A stretch of 10,988 nt of DNA, taken from assembly GCA_002402315.1 (NCBI GenBank), contig DHFP01000177.1, positions 2,631 to 13,618 on the forward strand. The letters are read 5' to 3'. This DNA comes from Clostridiales bacterium UBA4821 (lineage in GTDB: Bacteria; Bacillota; Clostridia; Acetivibrionales; UBA4821). Shown here piece after piece: positions 1-8,084 of this stretch; position 1 is the stretch's first letter; each line of letters begins with the position of its first letter. The position numbers and the translations under genes are program-made. The notes below the pieces were generated by a model. It had not been told where the DNA came from, ran no database searches, and worked only from the letters and a program-made list of their open reading frames with translations.

Positions 1-522
1 CACGGGATGAGCAAAGACGCCTGGAAAAGATTTAGCGATTCTGGTTACAAACACTACCAGGTTCTTTATGCCGGGTATAAATATAACATGATGGACATTC
101 AAGCAGCCATTGGTATTCATCAACTGCCAAGGGTGGATAAATATTGGCAAAGACGGCAGGAGATTTGGGAAAGATACAACGAAGCCTTTAAGAACCTGCC
201 ATTATTTACACCTGCCCCGATTGAACCTGATACAAGACATGCCTATCATTTATATACCTTGTTGCTTGATATAGATAATTTAAAGATAACAAGAGATGAA
301 TTCTTAGATGAAATGACAAAGCGAAATATTGGCGTAGGTGTTCACTATATTGCCCTGCACTTGCATCCCTTTTACCAAGAAAGATTTGGGTACAAGAGGG
401 GCGATTTCCCAAATGCAGAGTGGATTTCCGATAGAACAGTATCCTTGCCCTTTTCGGCAAAACTGACTGATGAGGATGTGGAGGATGTAGTTGAGGCGGT
501 AGAAGAAATTATGAATAGTTGA
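1..522 (+). CDS. DegT/DnrJ/EryC1/StrS-family sugar aminotransferase, C-terminal part
   Basis: This is the 3' part of a gene that begins before the window; the frame is open from base 1. Enzymes of this family use pyridoxal phosphate (PLP) to move an amino group, usually from glutamate, onto a keto-sugar nucleotide. The visible part opens with HGMSKDAWKRF, a conserved family segment that follows the PLP-lysine region, so the catalytic lysine is upstream and cannot be checked. It continues with YKYNMMDIQAAIG and a run rich in QL, R and Y, then HAYHLYTLLL, the GVGVHYIALHLHPFY segment and the typical end SLPFSAKLTDEDVEDVV. About 173 codons are present, roughly the last 45% of a usual 370-400 residue protein. 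The amino sugar made cannot be told from this part. The gene is followed by a degraded zone, not directly by another intact gene. The family call is secure; the substrate is unknown. Confidence 0.93.
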   Translation, partial: HGMSKDAWKRFSDSGYKHYQVLYAGYKYNMMDIQAAIGIHQLPRVDKYWQRRQEIWERYNEAFKNLPLFTPAPIEPDTRHAYHLYTLLLDIDNLKITRDEFLDEMTKRNIGVGVHYIALHLHPFYQERFGYKRGDFPNAEWISDRTVSLPFSAKLTDEDVEDVVEAVEEIMNS

Positions 523-542
523 TGTGAAAAGAGAGGTTATTG

Positions 543-659
543 ATGAAAAGAATAATAATGGGTATATGGAAAAAAATTATAAGGCTTATCTCCAGCATCT
601 TGAAAAATGAGTTTATGTTTATAATGAAGGCGGCTGCTCCTAGAATGATATATGGATGA
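543..659 (+). other. Doubtful 38-codon ORF in the decayed zone
   Basis: An ATG at 543 follows a fair ribosome binding site (GAGAGG at 531-536, six bases upstream) and opens a 38-codon frame that is lysine- and isoleucine-rich at its start (MKRIIMGIWKKIIRL). I do not recognise the product. A second short frame overlaps it, starting at GTG 524 and stopping at 608-610. Neither is clearly a gene. The whole stretch 523-765 lies between an aminotransferase and a flippase and ends in a dehydrogenase relic, so it is best read as decayed sequence. A small real peptide cannot be excluded. Confidence 0.2.
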
Positions 660-769
660 AGCAGATGAGGGAACCTTATCTTATCTTCGATGGACGCAAT
701 GCCTTAGCACAGGATAAGCTTACCGTACTGGGCTTCAAGTATGTGGGGGTAGGAAGAAGGGTAAGATGA
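644..769 (+). pseudogene. C-terminal remnant of a UDP-glucose/UDP-GlcNAc-type 6-dehydrogenase
   Basis: The frame open after the stop at 641-643 ends at the TGA at 767-769. It contains PYLIFDGRNALAQDKL followed by LGFKYVGVGR. This is the signature end of the UDP-glucose / UDP-N-acetyl-hexosamine 6-dehydrogenase family, whose members usually finish with a DGRN segment, a short linker and a GF-Y-GxGR segment. Nothing upstream in any frame resembles the rest of that roughly 430-residue enzyme: the NAD domain, the catalytic cysteine and the central domain are all missing. It is therefore a 3' relic. It still overlaps the flippase start by four bases (ATGA), as an operon neighbour would, which suggests that an intact dehydrogenase once preceded the flippase. 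Family recognition is strong for such a short piece; whether it is ever translated is unknown. Confidence 0.75.
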
Positions 770-2268
770 GCTTTTATCATACTACAAAAGAAAAAGCCAG
801 AATCCTTTTTCAGCCAGGTGAGGGGTTGTATCAACGTACTGTCCGCAGCGGCTTCTGGGTGTTTGCCTTAAGAATAACAGAACAGCTATTTGGTATTGTC
901 CGGCTGATAATCTTAGCACGGGTCCTTATCCCTCATGATTTTGGTTTAATGGGTATTGCACTTTTAACCATGGCCACTTTAGAGACTTTCACGCAAACAG
1001 GTTTTAAGGAAGCCTTAATTCAGAAGAAAGAAGACATTCGATCTTATCTTGATGCTGGCTGGACAGTTTTAATTTTACGGGGATTTATTCTATTTGTGGT
1101 CCTCTATTTAATTGCACCCTACGCTGCAGTTTTCTTTAAAGCATCAGAAGCAAAACTCATCATTCAGGTTATTGGATTTTCAGTGCTTCTCCAGGCATTC
1201 ACCAATATTGGCGTTATTTATTTTCAAAAGGAGTTGGAATTCAATAAAGAGTTTATATATCAACTTGCAGGGACATTAGCCGATTTTATCGTGGCGGTTT
1301 CGGCTGTTTTAATCTTACAAAATGTTTGGGCACTTGTCTTTGGTTTGCTTGCTGGAAATGCAGCAAGATGTTTTGTGAGCTATTTAATACACCCCTACAG
1401 ACCTCATTTAAGCAGAGATTTGGGAAAGGCAAAAGAACTCTTTGGCTTTGGGAAGTGGATTTTGGGATCAAGTATGTTGATATTTCTGATTACTCAAGGC
1501 GATGATATTTTTGTGGGAAAATTGTTGGGTGTAACAGCGTTAGGTTTTTATCAACTGGCTTACAGAATTTCTAATATGCCGGCAACTGAGATAACGCAGG
1601 TGATTTCACAAGTGACCTTCCCTGCTTATTCTAAGTTACAGGATGACATTCCTAAATTAAAGGAAGCATATTTAAAAGTTTTACAACTTACGGCATTTTT
1701 ATCTTTTCCTATAGCAGGTTTAATTTTTGTTTTAGCGCCAGATTTTACTAAAATATTTCTAGGAGAAAAATGGATACCAATGGTGCCAGCGATGATGGTG
1801 TTAGTTTGGTGGGGAGTTATAAGAGCAATAGGGGGGATAAATGGCTCATTACTTCAAGCTGTTGGGGAACCAGATATTCTTACCAAATTAAATGTTATTA
1901 AATTAGTGATAATAATTATTTTAATTTATCCTTTTTCTATTAAATGGGGAATAGTGGGAACATCCTTAGCTGTGCTTTTATCTGCAATTTTTATAACACC
2001 AAATACATTTTTTATAGTTATAAGTAGAGTTTTAAGGATCAAAATAAGAGTGGTTTTAAAAACAGTATCTATTTCATTTGCTGGCACCGCCTTTATGGTC
2101 TTGCTCCTAGCTCTTTTTACACCAGATAATCTTTCTTTGGCAGAATTTATACTGGCAGCATTGACTGGAGTTACTTGTTACCTTTTAGTTACTTACTTAC
2201 TTGATAGTATTCTAAAGCATAAAATCTGGCATAATCTAAAAAATGTAACGTCAGGGGTATTAAAATGA
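766..2268 (+). CDS. Wzx-type polysaccharide flippase (MOP superfamily)
   Basis: A 500-residue integral membrane protein. Its family moves undecaprenyl-diphosphate-linked oligosaccharide repeat units across the cytoplasmic membrane before polymerisation. The soluble N-terminus is followed by SGFWVFALRITEQLFGIVRL and LARVLIPHDFGLMGIA, then TGFKEALIQKKED, which is the usual opening of the TuaB/WzxC-like branch of the polysaccharide transporter family. A dozen or more hydrophobic stretches follow to about residue 485, consistent with the 12-14 membrane helices of this superfamily, and the length is normal. Start: ATG at 766 with GAAGG at 756-760, overlapping the stop of the dehydrogenase relic. 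Its end overlaps the next gene by four bases (ATGA at 2265), implying translational coupling. A Wzx protein implies the Wzx/Wzy route, although no Wzy is seen here. The transported glycan cannot be inferred from the sequence. Confidence 0.92.
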   Translation: MSFYHTTKEKARILFQPGEGLYQRTVRSGFWVFALRITEQLFGIVRLIILARVLIPHDFGLMGIALLTMATLETFTQTGFKEALIQKKEDIRSYLDAGWTVLILRGFILFVVLYLIAPYAAVFFKASEAKLIIQVIGFSVLLQAFTNIGVIYFQKELEFNKEFIYQLAGTLADFIVAVSAVLILQNVWALVFGLLAGNAARCFVSYLIHPYRPHLSRDLGKAKELFGFGKWILGSSMLIFLITQGDDIFVGKLLGVTALGFYQLAYRISNMPATEITQVISQVTFPAYSKLQDDIPKLKEAYLKVLQLTAFLSFPIAGLIFVLAPDFTKIFLGEKWIPMVPAMMVLVWWGVIRAIGGINGSLLQAVGEPDILTKLNVIKLVIIIILIYPFSIKWGIVGTSLAVLLSAIFITPNTFFIVISRVLRIKIRVVLKTVSISFAGTAFMVLLLALFTPDNLSLAEFILAALTGVTCYLLVTYLLDSILKHKIWHNLKNVTSGVLK

Positions 2269-4997
2269 TACAAAAAGATATACTGCAGCCTATTAAAAAT
2301 ATGGTAAATAGCAATCTCTGTACCGGATGTGGCACCTGTGCAGGAATTTGCTCTAGCAAGGCATTGGAAATGGAAATGACGCATGAAGGTAGATATAGTC
2401 CCAAGATTGTTAACAATAACTGTCAAGAATGCCTACTATGTACGAAGGTATGTCCTGCCGGTAATGAGAATTTCAAAGAGCTTAATCAATTTATCTTTAA
2501 TAAAATCCCAGACAACAAGCTTATAGGTAACTTTATTAATTGTTACAAAGGGTATTCGACCAATCCAACGATTAGGTGGAGTGCTACATCAGGGGGATTG
2601 ATAACCTCTTTATTACTTTTTCTTTTTAAAAAACAATTAATTAATGGTGCTCTTTTAACAAGAATAAATAAAAATAATCCATTAAAAGCTGAGCCTTTTA
2701 TAGCAAGAACAGAAGAGGAAATACTTTCAGCTATGGGCTCAAAATATGTTCCAGTACCATTGAATCAATTACTTAATAAAATTTTATCTAAAGATGGCAA
2801 ATTTGCTGTAGTTGGACTTCCCTGTCATATACAAGGAATTCGAAGAGCAGAAACAAGGAATAAAGAATTGCAAAATAAAGTGATTTATCATTTCGGTATA
2901 GTGTGCTCACGTACAATGAATTTTCATGGGGTAGAATATATTCTGAAGAAATTGGGCATTACTCCCAACGAAATCGCTGAATTAAAGTATAGGGGTGATG
3001 GTTGGCCCAGTGGTATTAAAGTATTATTGAAAGATGGTCAACAAAAAATTCTTCCGATGTTGGCTACATGGTGGAGTGAAATTTTTGGTGGATCTTTCTT
3101 CAGCCATCATTATTGTACATTGTGTAATGATCTCTTAAATGAAATGTCAGATATAAGTTTTGCTGATGCATACTTACCAGAAACCATGAAATATGATAAA
3201 GTTGGCACATCAATTGTAGTAACAAGAACTCACAAAGGAGAAGAATTAATAAAAACAGCTGCATCAAGTAATGAAATAGAAGTTTTCAGTCTTACCCCAG
3301 AAGATGCAATTCAATCACAACTATTCATGACTTTTTTTAAAAAGCGCAACCTAAAAGCACGAATAAAATTTCTAAAGATATTCGGTAAAACTATACCAAA
3401 GAATCTGGAAGAAAATACAGATATATTTTTAAATCCATCTTTCTTGGATTATATAGCATCACCAATACCCTATATAAATATTTTCATCTCGAAAAATAGG
3501 TTTTTAAAACATATTTTAGAACACATACCTTTGAGACTACTCGCTTTTTATAGAAACAAATTTAAGCAGATGTTACTATATCATGCAAGCGAGTCAATTG
3601 AACAAAGCAAAGAAAGCGTTAAAAATGCAGGAGATGTAATTGAAATTGTTATTACAAATTCTCATGCCAATAATAGAGGCGACGAGGCAGCCCAAAGAAG
3701 TTTGATAAATTCTCTTAAGAGGTTAATACCAAATGTAAGGTTTACGGTATTGACTATATCCCCAGAGGGGCTTGATCTTCAGGAAAATGCACGCATTCTT
3801 CGAACTTTCTCCGCTTCCAAAAAAACTGGTCTATTTATTGTTATATGGACAGTCTTTAGATCGTTGGGCATTCGATTGCCTACTTTTAATAAAGGACGCA
3901 AAATATTTGAAGCAATAGAAGAGATGAATAATGCTGATATAATTATTTCAGCCCCTGGTGGGCCTTACTTTGGAGATTTATACACCTCACATGAAATGCA
4001 GGAACATTTATTACATATCAGTCTTTCTAAAATTCTAAGAAAACCGGTAATGATATATGGTCCATCCATGGGGCCGTTTAAGTTACGTTGGAGAAACATA
4101 ATCCGTAAGTATTTATTAAATAAAGTAGAAATTATTAGTTTAAGAGATCACATTTCTGAAGAATATCTGAAAAGTTTGAATTTGAGCCGTCCTTTAGTTT
4201 ATCTCACTATCGATTCTGCCTTCCAGGATATTATTACCAGTGTTAATAATGTACAAGCAAAAGAGATAATGATTACTGAAAAAATTATTGATAGCCAAAA
4301 GGAATTAAATAATAAATTCTTAGTTGGAATAACTCCTGCTGGAGCCGAATGGAACTATAAGAATATGATGAATTCTCAAAAAGAACAAGAAAAATACAAT
4401 CAAATTATAGCTAAAATGATAGATTATTTAATTGATAAATTTGATGCTACAATCGTATTTTTCCCTCAGTTATACGGCAACAGCGATGATATGCCTTTGA
4501 TAAATGATATTATAAAATTAGTAGATGGAAGAGGTAATGTAAGAATTCTCTCAAAAAAATGGGATTCAGACGTACAGCAAGCCGTTATTTCACAGATGGA
4601 ACTTTTTATCGGCAATCGCTACCATTCAGTAATATTTGCATTGAAGGGAAAAGTTCCAACGGTTTGTTTGGCTTATGAACATAAGTCTGTTGGTATTATG
4701 CATGCGGCACGGATGGACAATTTTGTTATTAATATTAATGATCTTAATTATGAGAATCTTATTGACAAGATAAAAGAGGCATGGAATCAGAGGGAGGAGA
4801 TTAGGGGGGTATTAAAAACGCAGATAGATATTATTAGGAAGCAATCTTTAATGAACTCAATATTGGCTATGGCACTTGTAAATTGTGCGTTGCGACACAA
4901 TACCCATCAAAAAGAACTAAAAGAAGAAATAAATAAATTGATGGAGGATTTTCAACAAGAGAGACTTTCGTTGTGCCATGATTGGAAGTGGAAATAA
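2265..4997 (+). CDS. Fusion: FrhB-like iron-sulfur protein + polysaccharide pyruvyl transferase
   Basis: One uninterrupted 910-codon frame carries two families. Residues 15-70 hold two ferredoxin-type clusters, Cys19-22-25-29 and Cys53-56-59-63-Pro, enough for two [4Fe-4S] centres. Residues about 90-400 match the coenzyme F420 hydrogenase/dehydrogenase beta-subunit (FrhB) family: the SATSGGLIT segment, GSKYVPVPL, GLPCHIQGIRR with Cys187, the YRGDGWPSG segment, and Cys284/Cys287 before ISFADAY. Residues about 455-835 match polysaccharide pyruvyl transferases (CsaB/WcaK-like): NSHANNRGDEA at the start, APGG at 563-566, YGPSMGPF, and the GNRYHS motif at 783-788 followed by an AYEHKSVG segment. 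That second family transfers pyruvate from phosphoenolpyruvate to a sugar, forming a ketal. The tail (about 870-910) is charged and probably helical. The role of the FrhB half is unknown; a redox step on a sugar or on the pyruvyl group is speculation. Start: ATG 2265 with AGGGG at 2253-2257. Confidence 0.9.
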   Translation: MIQKDILQPIKNMVNSNLCTGCGTCAGICSSKALEMEMTHEGRYSPKIVNNNCQECLLCTKVCPAGNENFKELNQFIFNKIPDNKLIGNFINCYKGYSTNPTIRWSATSGGLITSLLLFLFKKQLINGALLTRINKNNPLKAEPFIARTEEEILSAMGSKYVPVPLNQLLNKILSKDGKFAVVGLPCHIQGIRRAETRNKELQNKVIYHFGIVCSRTMNFHGVEYILKKLGITPNEIAELKYRGDGWPSGIKVLLKDGQQKILPMLATWWSEIFGGSFFSHHYCTLCNDLLNEMSDISFADAYLPETMKYDKVGTSIVVTRTHKGEELIKTAASSNEIEVFSLTPEDAIQSQLFMTFFKKRNLKARIKFLKIFGKTIPKNLEENTDIFLNPSFLDYIASPIPYINIFISKNRFLKHILEHIPLRLLAFYRNKFKQMLLYHASESIEQSKESVKNAGDVIEIVITNSHANNRGDEAAQRSLINSLKRLIPNVRFTVLTISPEGLDLQENARILRTFSASKKTGLFIVIWTVFRSLGIRLPTFNKGRKIFEAIEEMNNADIIISAPGGPYFGDLYTSHEMQEHLLHISLSKILRKPVMIYGPSMGPFKLRWRNIIRKYLLNKVEIISLRDHISEEYLKSLNLSRPLVYLTIDSAFQDIITSVNNVQAKEIMITEKIIDSQKELNNKFLVGITPAGAEWNYKNMMNSQKEQEKYNQIIAKMIDYLIDKFDATIVFFPQLYGNSDDMPLINDIIKLVDGRGNVRILSKKWDSDVQQAVISQMELFIGNRYHSVIFALKGKVPTVCLAYEHKSVGIMHAARMDNFVININDLNYENLIDKIKEAWNQREEIRGVLKTQIDIIRKQSLMNSILAMALVNCALRHNTHQKELKEEINKLMEDFQQERLSLCHDWKWK

Positions 4998-5001
4998 TAA
5001 T

Positions 5002-5676
5002 ATGAAGATTATAAAATTTGCCAAAAAGACAATTGGCATACTTGATAACCACTTTAAGACTAATCTGCTCGAGAAAGCAATTAAGCTCGAAAAAGTTTGG
5101 TATAATTCAAATTTATTGAATGCAATTCGACGTAGTAAAGACCCTGCAATAGTGAAATTGAAATATAAACTTAGAATAAAAAATAAGACTCCGCTGAAGT
5201 TGCATTTAGGCTGTGGAGAGCGACATTTCAAGGATTATGTAAATATTGATTTGAGAAAAACAAGAGCTACAGATTTAGTTTGTGATATAAAGAAGTTACC
5301 ATATCCAGATAATTCGGTTGATTTAATTGAGACATATCATGTTATTGAACATTTACCCAGACATGATTTATCAAAAACTTTAAGTGAATGGTACAGATGT
5401 TTATTTTCTGGTAGTGGAATGTTAATTATTGAATGTCCTAATTTTGATGATGCCGTAAAAGAATATATAGAAGGAAATGAAAAGCGGTTGGATAATATCT
5501 TTGGTTTGCAAAGATTCCCTGGAGACACTCATTGGTTTGGATATAACTTTAAAAGATTAAAAAAAATTTTAGAGGAAGCTGGTTTTCAGAATATCTTAGA
5601 GAGAGAACCGCAGGATTATCACAGTAAAGATGAACCATGCTTAAGGGTTGAATGTGTTAAGGGTGATAAAACATGA
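5002..5676 (+). CDS. SAM-dependent class I methyltransferase
   Basis: A 224-residue protein with a class I methyltransferase fold. The glycine-rich SAM motif is LHLGCGERHF (residues 67-76), followed by NID with Asp83 at the end of strand 2. The LPYPDNSVDLIETYHVIEHL segment (VIEHL at 114-118) is typical of the Methyltransf_11 group, and IIECPNFDD follows. The C-terminal half contains HWFGYNFKRLKKILEEAGF, common in methyltransferases of polysaccharide loci. In this setting it probably methylates a sugar or another part of the repeat unit; the target atom is unknown. Start choice: ATG 5002 has GGAAGTGGA at 4984-4992 and lies four bases after the upstream stop. An in-frame ATG at 4978 would add eight residues and overlap the fusion gene, but its upstream site is weaker. 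The 3' end overlaps the next gene by four bases. Confidence 0.88.
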   Translation: MKIIKFAKKTIGILDNHFKTNLLEKAIKLEKVWYNSNLLNAIRRSKDPAIVKLKYKLRIKNKTPLKLHLGCGERHFKDYVNIDLRKTRATDLVCDIKKLPYPDNSVDLIETYHVIEHLPRHDLSKTLSEWYRCLFSGSGMLIIECPNFDDAVKEYIEGNEKRLDNIFGLQRFPGDTHWFGYNFKRLKKILEEAGFQNILEREPQDYHSKDEPCLRVECVKGDKT

Positions 5677-6848
5677 AAATCTCAATTTTAACTCCTGATC
5701 TCTCCCATAATTGCCTCGGAAGAGCTTACTTATTAGCTAAAATACTTCAAAGACACTACGAAGTAGAAATTATTGGACCTATTTTTGGTGATGGTATTTG
5801 GAAGCCTGTTGCAGATGACAACAGCATAGCATATAAATCTGTTAAAATTTGTGGCAGGTTTAAACCTTATTGGCAGATTAAAGAATTAGCCAAAGAGATA
5901 GATGGAGATATTATTTATGCAAGCAAACCTCTTTTTACCAGTTTTGGGCTTGGGCTATTTAAAAGGCTATTGAATCATAGACCGTTAATTTTAGACATAG
6001 ATGACTGGGAGTTGGGATTTGCAAAAGAAAACTACAGAAATTCTTCTTTACTATCACGTCTTGAGTCTTTAGTAATTTCTACCCTTTTTTCTTATAATAT
6101 CGGCTCCTACTGGAATCGTTTAATCAGTGAAAAATTTGTTTTTTTTGCAGATAGCATTACGGTATCAAATAGTTATCTAAAATCAAAGTTTAATGGAACA
6201 ATTGTTTGTCATGGCAGGGATACGCAAATTTTTGACCCAAAAAGATTTAATAAAAATATGCTAAGAGAGAAATATAAGATAGATGAAAATAAAAAGGTTG
6301 TAATGTTTTTAGGTACTCCAGGAACACATAAAGGTATTGAGGATCTAATAAAAGCTATAGAAATAATTAAGGACAGAAATATTGTCTTAATTATTGTAGG
6401 AATTGATAATAAAGATAATTATTGTATAAGCATAGTTAATACAGCTAGAACAAGATTGGGCGAAGAAAGATTTAAAGGATATGAACTTCAACTATTTGAA
6501 ATAGTCCCTGAATTTTTAGTTATAGCAGATCTTGTGGTGATACCTCAAAGAAAGAATTTTGCATCAGTTGGTCAGGTTCCGGCAAAAGTCTTTGATGCCA
6601 TGGCAATGGCTAAACCAATAATTGCAACTAATGTATCTGATCTTCCTGAAATTTTGGATGGGTGTGGCTGGATTGTAGAACCGGAAAATCCTGAACAATT
6701 GGCAGAAACTATTCAATACGTTTTAAATAATTCTCAAGAGGCTGATATAATAGGACAAAAAGCTCGTCAAAAGTGCATAGAAAAATATAGTTGGGATGTA
6801 ATGGATAAGATACTAATGCGAGTGTTTGGTAAATATAAAGGAATTTAA
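5673..6848 (+). CDS. GT4-family glycosyltransferase (GT-B fold)
   Basis: A 391-residue GT-B enzyme. Family GT4 retaining transferases move a sugar from a nucleotide donor to a lipid-linked acceptor at the inner face of the membrane. The N-terminal domain begins MKISILTPDLSHNCLGRAYL, followed by LILDIDDWELGF. The C-terminal domain begins VVMFLGTPGTHKGIEDLI (GTPGTHKG at 214-221), and the donor-site region is PAKVFDAMAMAKPIIATN, then LPEILDGCGWIVEPENPEQL. In most GT4 enzymes the VF-(E)-AMA position is glutamate; here it is Asp308, a conservative change. Start: ATG 5673 overlaps the methyltransferase stop (ATGA) and has AAGGGTGA at 5659-5666, so it is probably translationally coupled. Donor and acceptor sugars are unknown. 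The gene is followed by a 214-base stretch with a GT2 relic, which breaks the tight spacing seen upstream. Confidence 0.9.
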   Translation: MKISILTPDLSHNCLGRAYLLAKILQRHYEVEIIGPIFGDGIWKPVADDNSIAYKSVKICGRFKPYWQIKELAKEIDGDIIYASKPLFTSFGLGLFKRLLNHRPLILDIDDWELGFAKENYRNSSLLSRLESLVISTLFSYNIGSYWNRLISEKFVFFADSITVSNSYLKSKFNGTIVCHGRDTQIFDPKRFNKNMLREKYKIDENKKVVMFLGTPGTHKGIEDLIKAIEIIKDRNIVLIIVGIDNKDNYCISIVNTARTRLGEERFKGYELQLFEIVPEFLVIADLVVIPQRKNFASVGQVPAKVFDAMAMAKPIIATNVSDLPEILDGCGWIVEPENPEQLAETIQYVLNNSQEADIIGQKARQKCIEKYSWDVMDKILMRVFGKYKGI

Positions 6849-6890
6849 TGAAGTACAATATTAGATATCCTTATCAGGAAAGAAAGGTAA

Positions 6891-6938
6891 ATGCCCACCG
6901 TAAGCATAATTATCCATACCTATAACCGATCCATTTAG
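6891..6938 (+). pseudogene. N-terminal remnant of a GT2 glycosyltransferase
   Basis: ATG 6891, with AGGT just upstream, opens MPTVSIIIHTYNRSI and then stops at the TAG at 6936-6938. VSIIIxTYNR is the first-strand signature of GT2 (GT-A) glycosyltransferases, normally followed by a DDGS segment about 30 residues later. No such segment follows in any frame before the intact GT2. The piece is too short to fold and looks like the leftover start of a deleted gene. The bases after it are open in another frame from 6910 into the intact GT2 at 7063, so an internal deletion may have joined the two. The motif is common, so the call rests on 13 residues plus a plausible start position. Confidence 0.55.
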
Positions 6939-7046
6939 CAGGAATGGCGAAAAAAGGATAAGATTGTTTAGGCTGGCTGTTTTTACTCTCAATCAAATTC
7001 TAAGATTATTTAAAGATAAAACGCTTACATTCTCGGATTTTTCTAA

Positions 7047-7052
7047 AAGGAG
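7047..7052 (+). promoter_or_regulatory. Ribosome binding site AAGGAG that decides the GT2 start
   Basis: AAGGAG lies ten bases before ATG 7063. It favours ATG 7063 over the TTG at 6964, which is in frame 33 codons upstream and has only AAGG-type bases before it. Confidence 0.7.
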
Positions 7053-7062
7053 TATTAAAATA

Positions 7063-8076
7063 ATGGGTTCATATCATCTGAAGATGCATGATACAAAATC
7101 TGCTAAACCTAAAGTTTCTGTAATTATTCCAACCTATAATAGCGCTCGGTATCTGCCTGATGCGATTGAAAGTATTTTTTCTCAAACATTCCAGGACTTT
7201 GAAATAATTGTGGTAGATGATGGTTCTATAGATAATACTAAGGGGATATTAAGTGATTACTTAAATAAATATCCAGACAAAATAAAGTATTTATATAAGG
7301 AAAACGGTGGATGTGCTAGTGCAAGAAATTATGGCTTAAAAAAAGCCAAAGGTATGTATATAAATTTTTTAGACTCGGATGATGTTTTTCTTCCTTGCAA
7401 ACTTGAAGTTCAGACAAAGTTGCTATATGAGCATCCAGAAGTGGGATTTGTCTATTCTAATTCAATTCATTTTAATGAGAAGGATAAAAGGGAATATTTA
7501 TTCGAGGCGGTTAAGCCGGATAAAGAAGTCTATTTAGCTGAGAAACTTTTTACAGATTTAAGGCTTGATATAGCCACTGCTCTTTTTAGAAAAGAGTGCT
7601 TCGAGGTGGCGGGAAATTTTGATGAGGAAATGCGTTGGAATGAAGATACGGATATACTTCTCCGGATAGCCATAAATTTTAAAGCCTATTTCTTTCCTGA
7701 ACCTACATCAAAATATAGAATTCATCCAGATGGAAAAAGTCGCGATTGGGAAAACCTTATGAAAGGAGTCTTATATTCTTCAGAAAAGGTCCTTAAATCT
7801 TACCCTGATTTTGCAGCGAAACTTGGGAGCAAAGGGCCAAAAATTATTGCAGGTTTAAAATATCAAATAGCTAAGACATGTATTAAAAAGGGTAAATATA
7901 ATGAAGCAAGAATTTACCTTGAGTCCTCCTTAAAAATATTTCCTAAGAATACATGCAAAATTATTTATTCCTTATTATGTATTAATAGTGTATTATCTCT
8001 GCTTTGCGTATTTGCTATAGATTATCTGGCCAATGCTCTAACATTACTAATGCGTATAAAACCAAAAGGAGGGTAA
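7063..8076 (+). CDS. GT2-family glycosyltransferase (GT-A fold)
   Basis: A 337-residue inverting-type GT-A enzyme from the ATG. KVSVIIPTYNSA (residues 17-28) forms the first strand and nucleotide loop. DDGS at 52-55 binds the nucleotide. NGGCASARNYGLKKAKG precedes the metal-binding motif DSDD at 104-107. NEDTD (193-197) carries the likely catalytic acidic residues, and YRIHPDGKS follows. Residues about 265-315 (IAKTCIKKGKYNEARIYLES) look like a tetratricopeptide-type helix pair, and the last 30 residues are hydrophobic, possibly a membrane anchor. Its job is to add one sugar to the growing repeat unit. Start: ATG 7063 is preferred because of AAGGAG at 7047-7052 and because GT2 proteins normally begin close to the VSVIIPTYN strand. 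TTG 6964 would add 33 residues of uncertain origin. The stop is nine bases before the next start codon. Confidence 0.9.
   Translation: MGSYHLKMHDTKSAKPKVSVIIPTYNSARYLPDAIESIFSQTFQDFEIIVVDDGSIDNTKGILSDYLNKYPDKIKYLYKENGGCASARNYGLKKAKGMYINFLDSDDVFLPCKLEVQTKLLYEHPEVGFVYSNSIHFNEKDKREYLFEAVKPDKEVYLAEKLFTDLRLDIATALFRKECFEVAGNFDEEMRWNEDTDILLRIAINFKAYFFPEPTSKYRIHPDGKSRDWENLMKGVLYSSEKVLKSYPDFAAKLGSKGPKIIAGLKYQIAKTCIKKGKYNEARIYLESSLKIFPKNTCKIIYSLLCINSVLSLLCVFAIDYLANALTLLMRIKPKGG
8066..8073 (+). promoter_or_regulatory. Ribosome binding site AAGGAGGG that decides the GT4 start
   Basis: AAGGAGGG ends eleven bases before ATG 8085 and overlaps the last codons of the GT2 gene. An in-frame ATG at 8004 lies inside the GT2 gene with no such site; it would add 27 residues that do not look like a GT4 start. 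Confidence 0.75.
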
Positions 8077-8084
8077 TTAGAATT

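Noticed and set aside
4917..5231. Minus-strand frame of 104 codons across the fusion gene and methyltransferase junction
   Set aside because: It overlaps two supported genes, and its hydrophobic look comes from the complement of lysine-rich AT codons.
8004..8084. Upstream ATG 8004 as the start of the second GT4
   Set aside because: It lies within the GT2 coding region without a ribosome binding site, and the 27 extra residues precede the canonical MKIVYFVHQFFP start.
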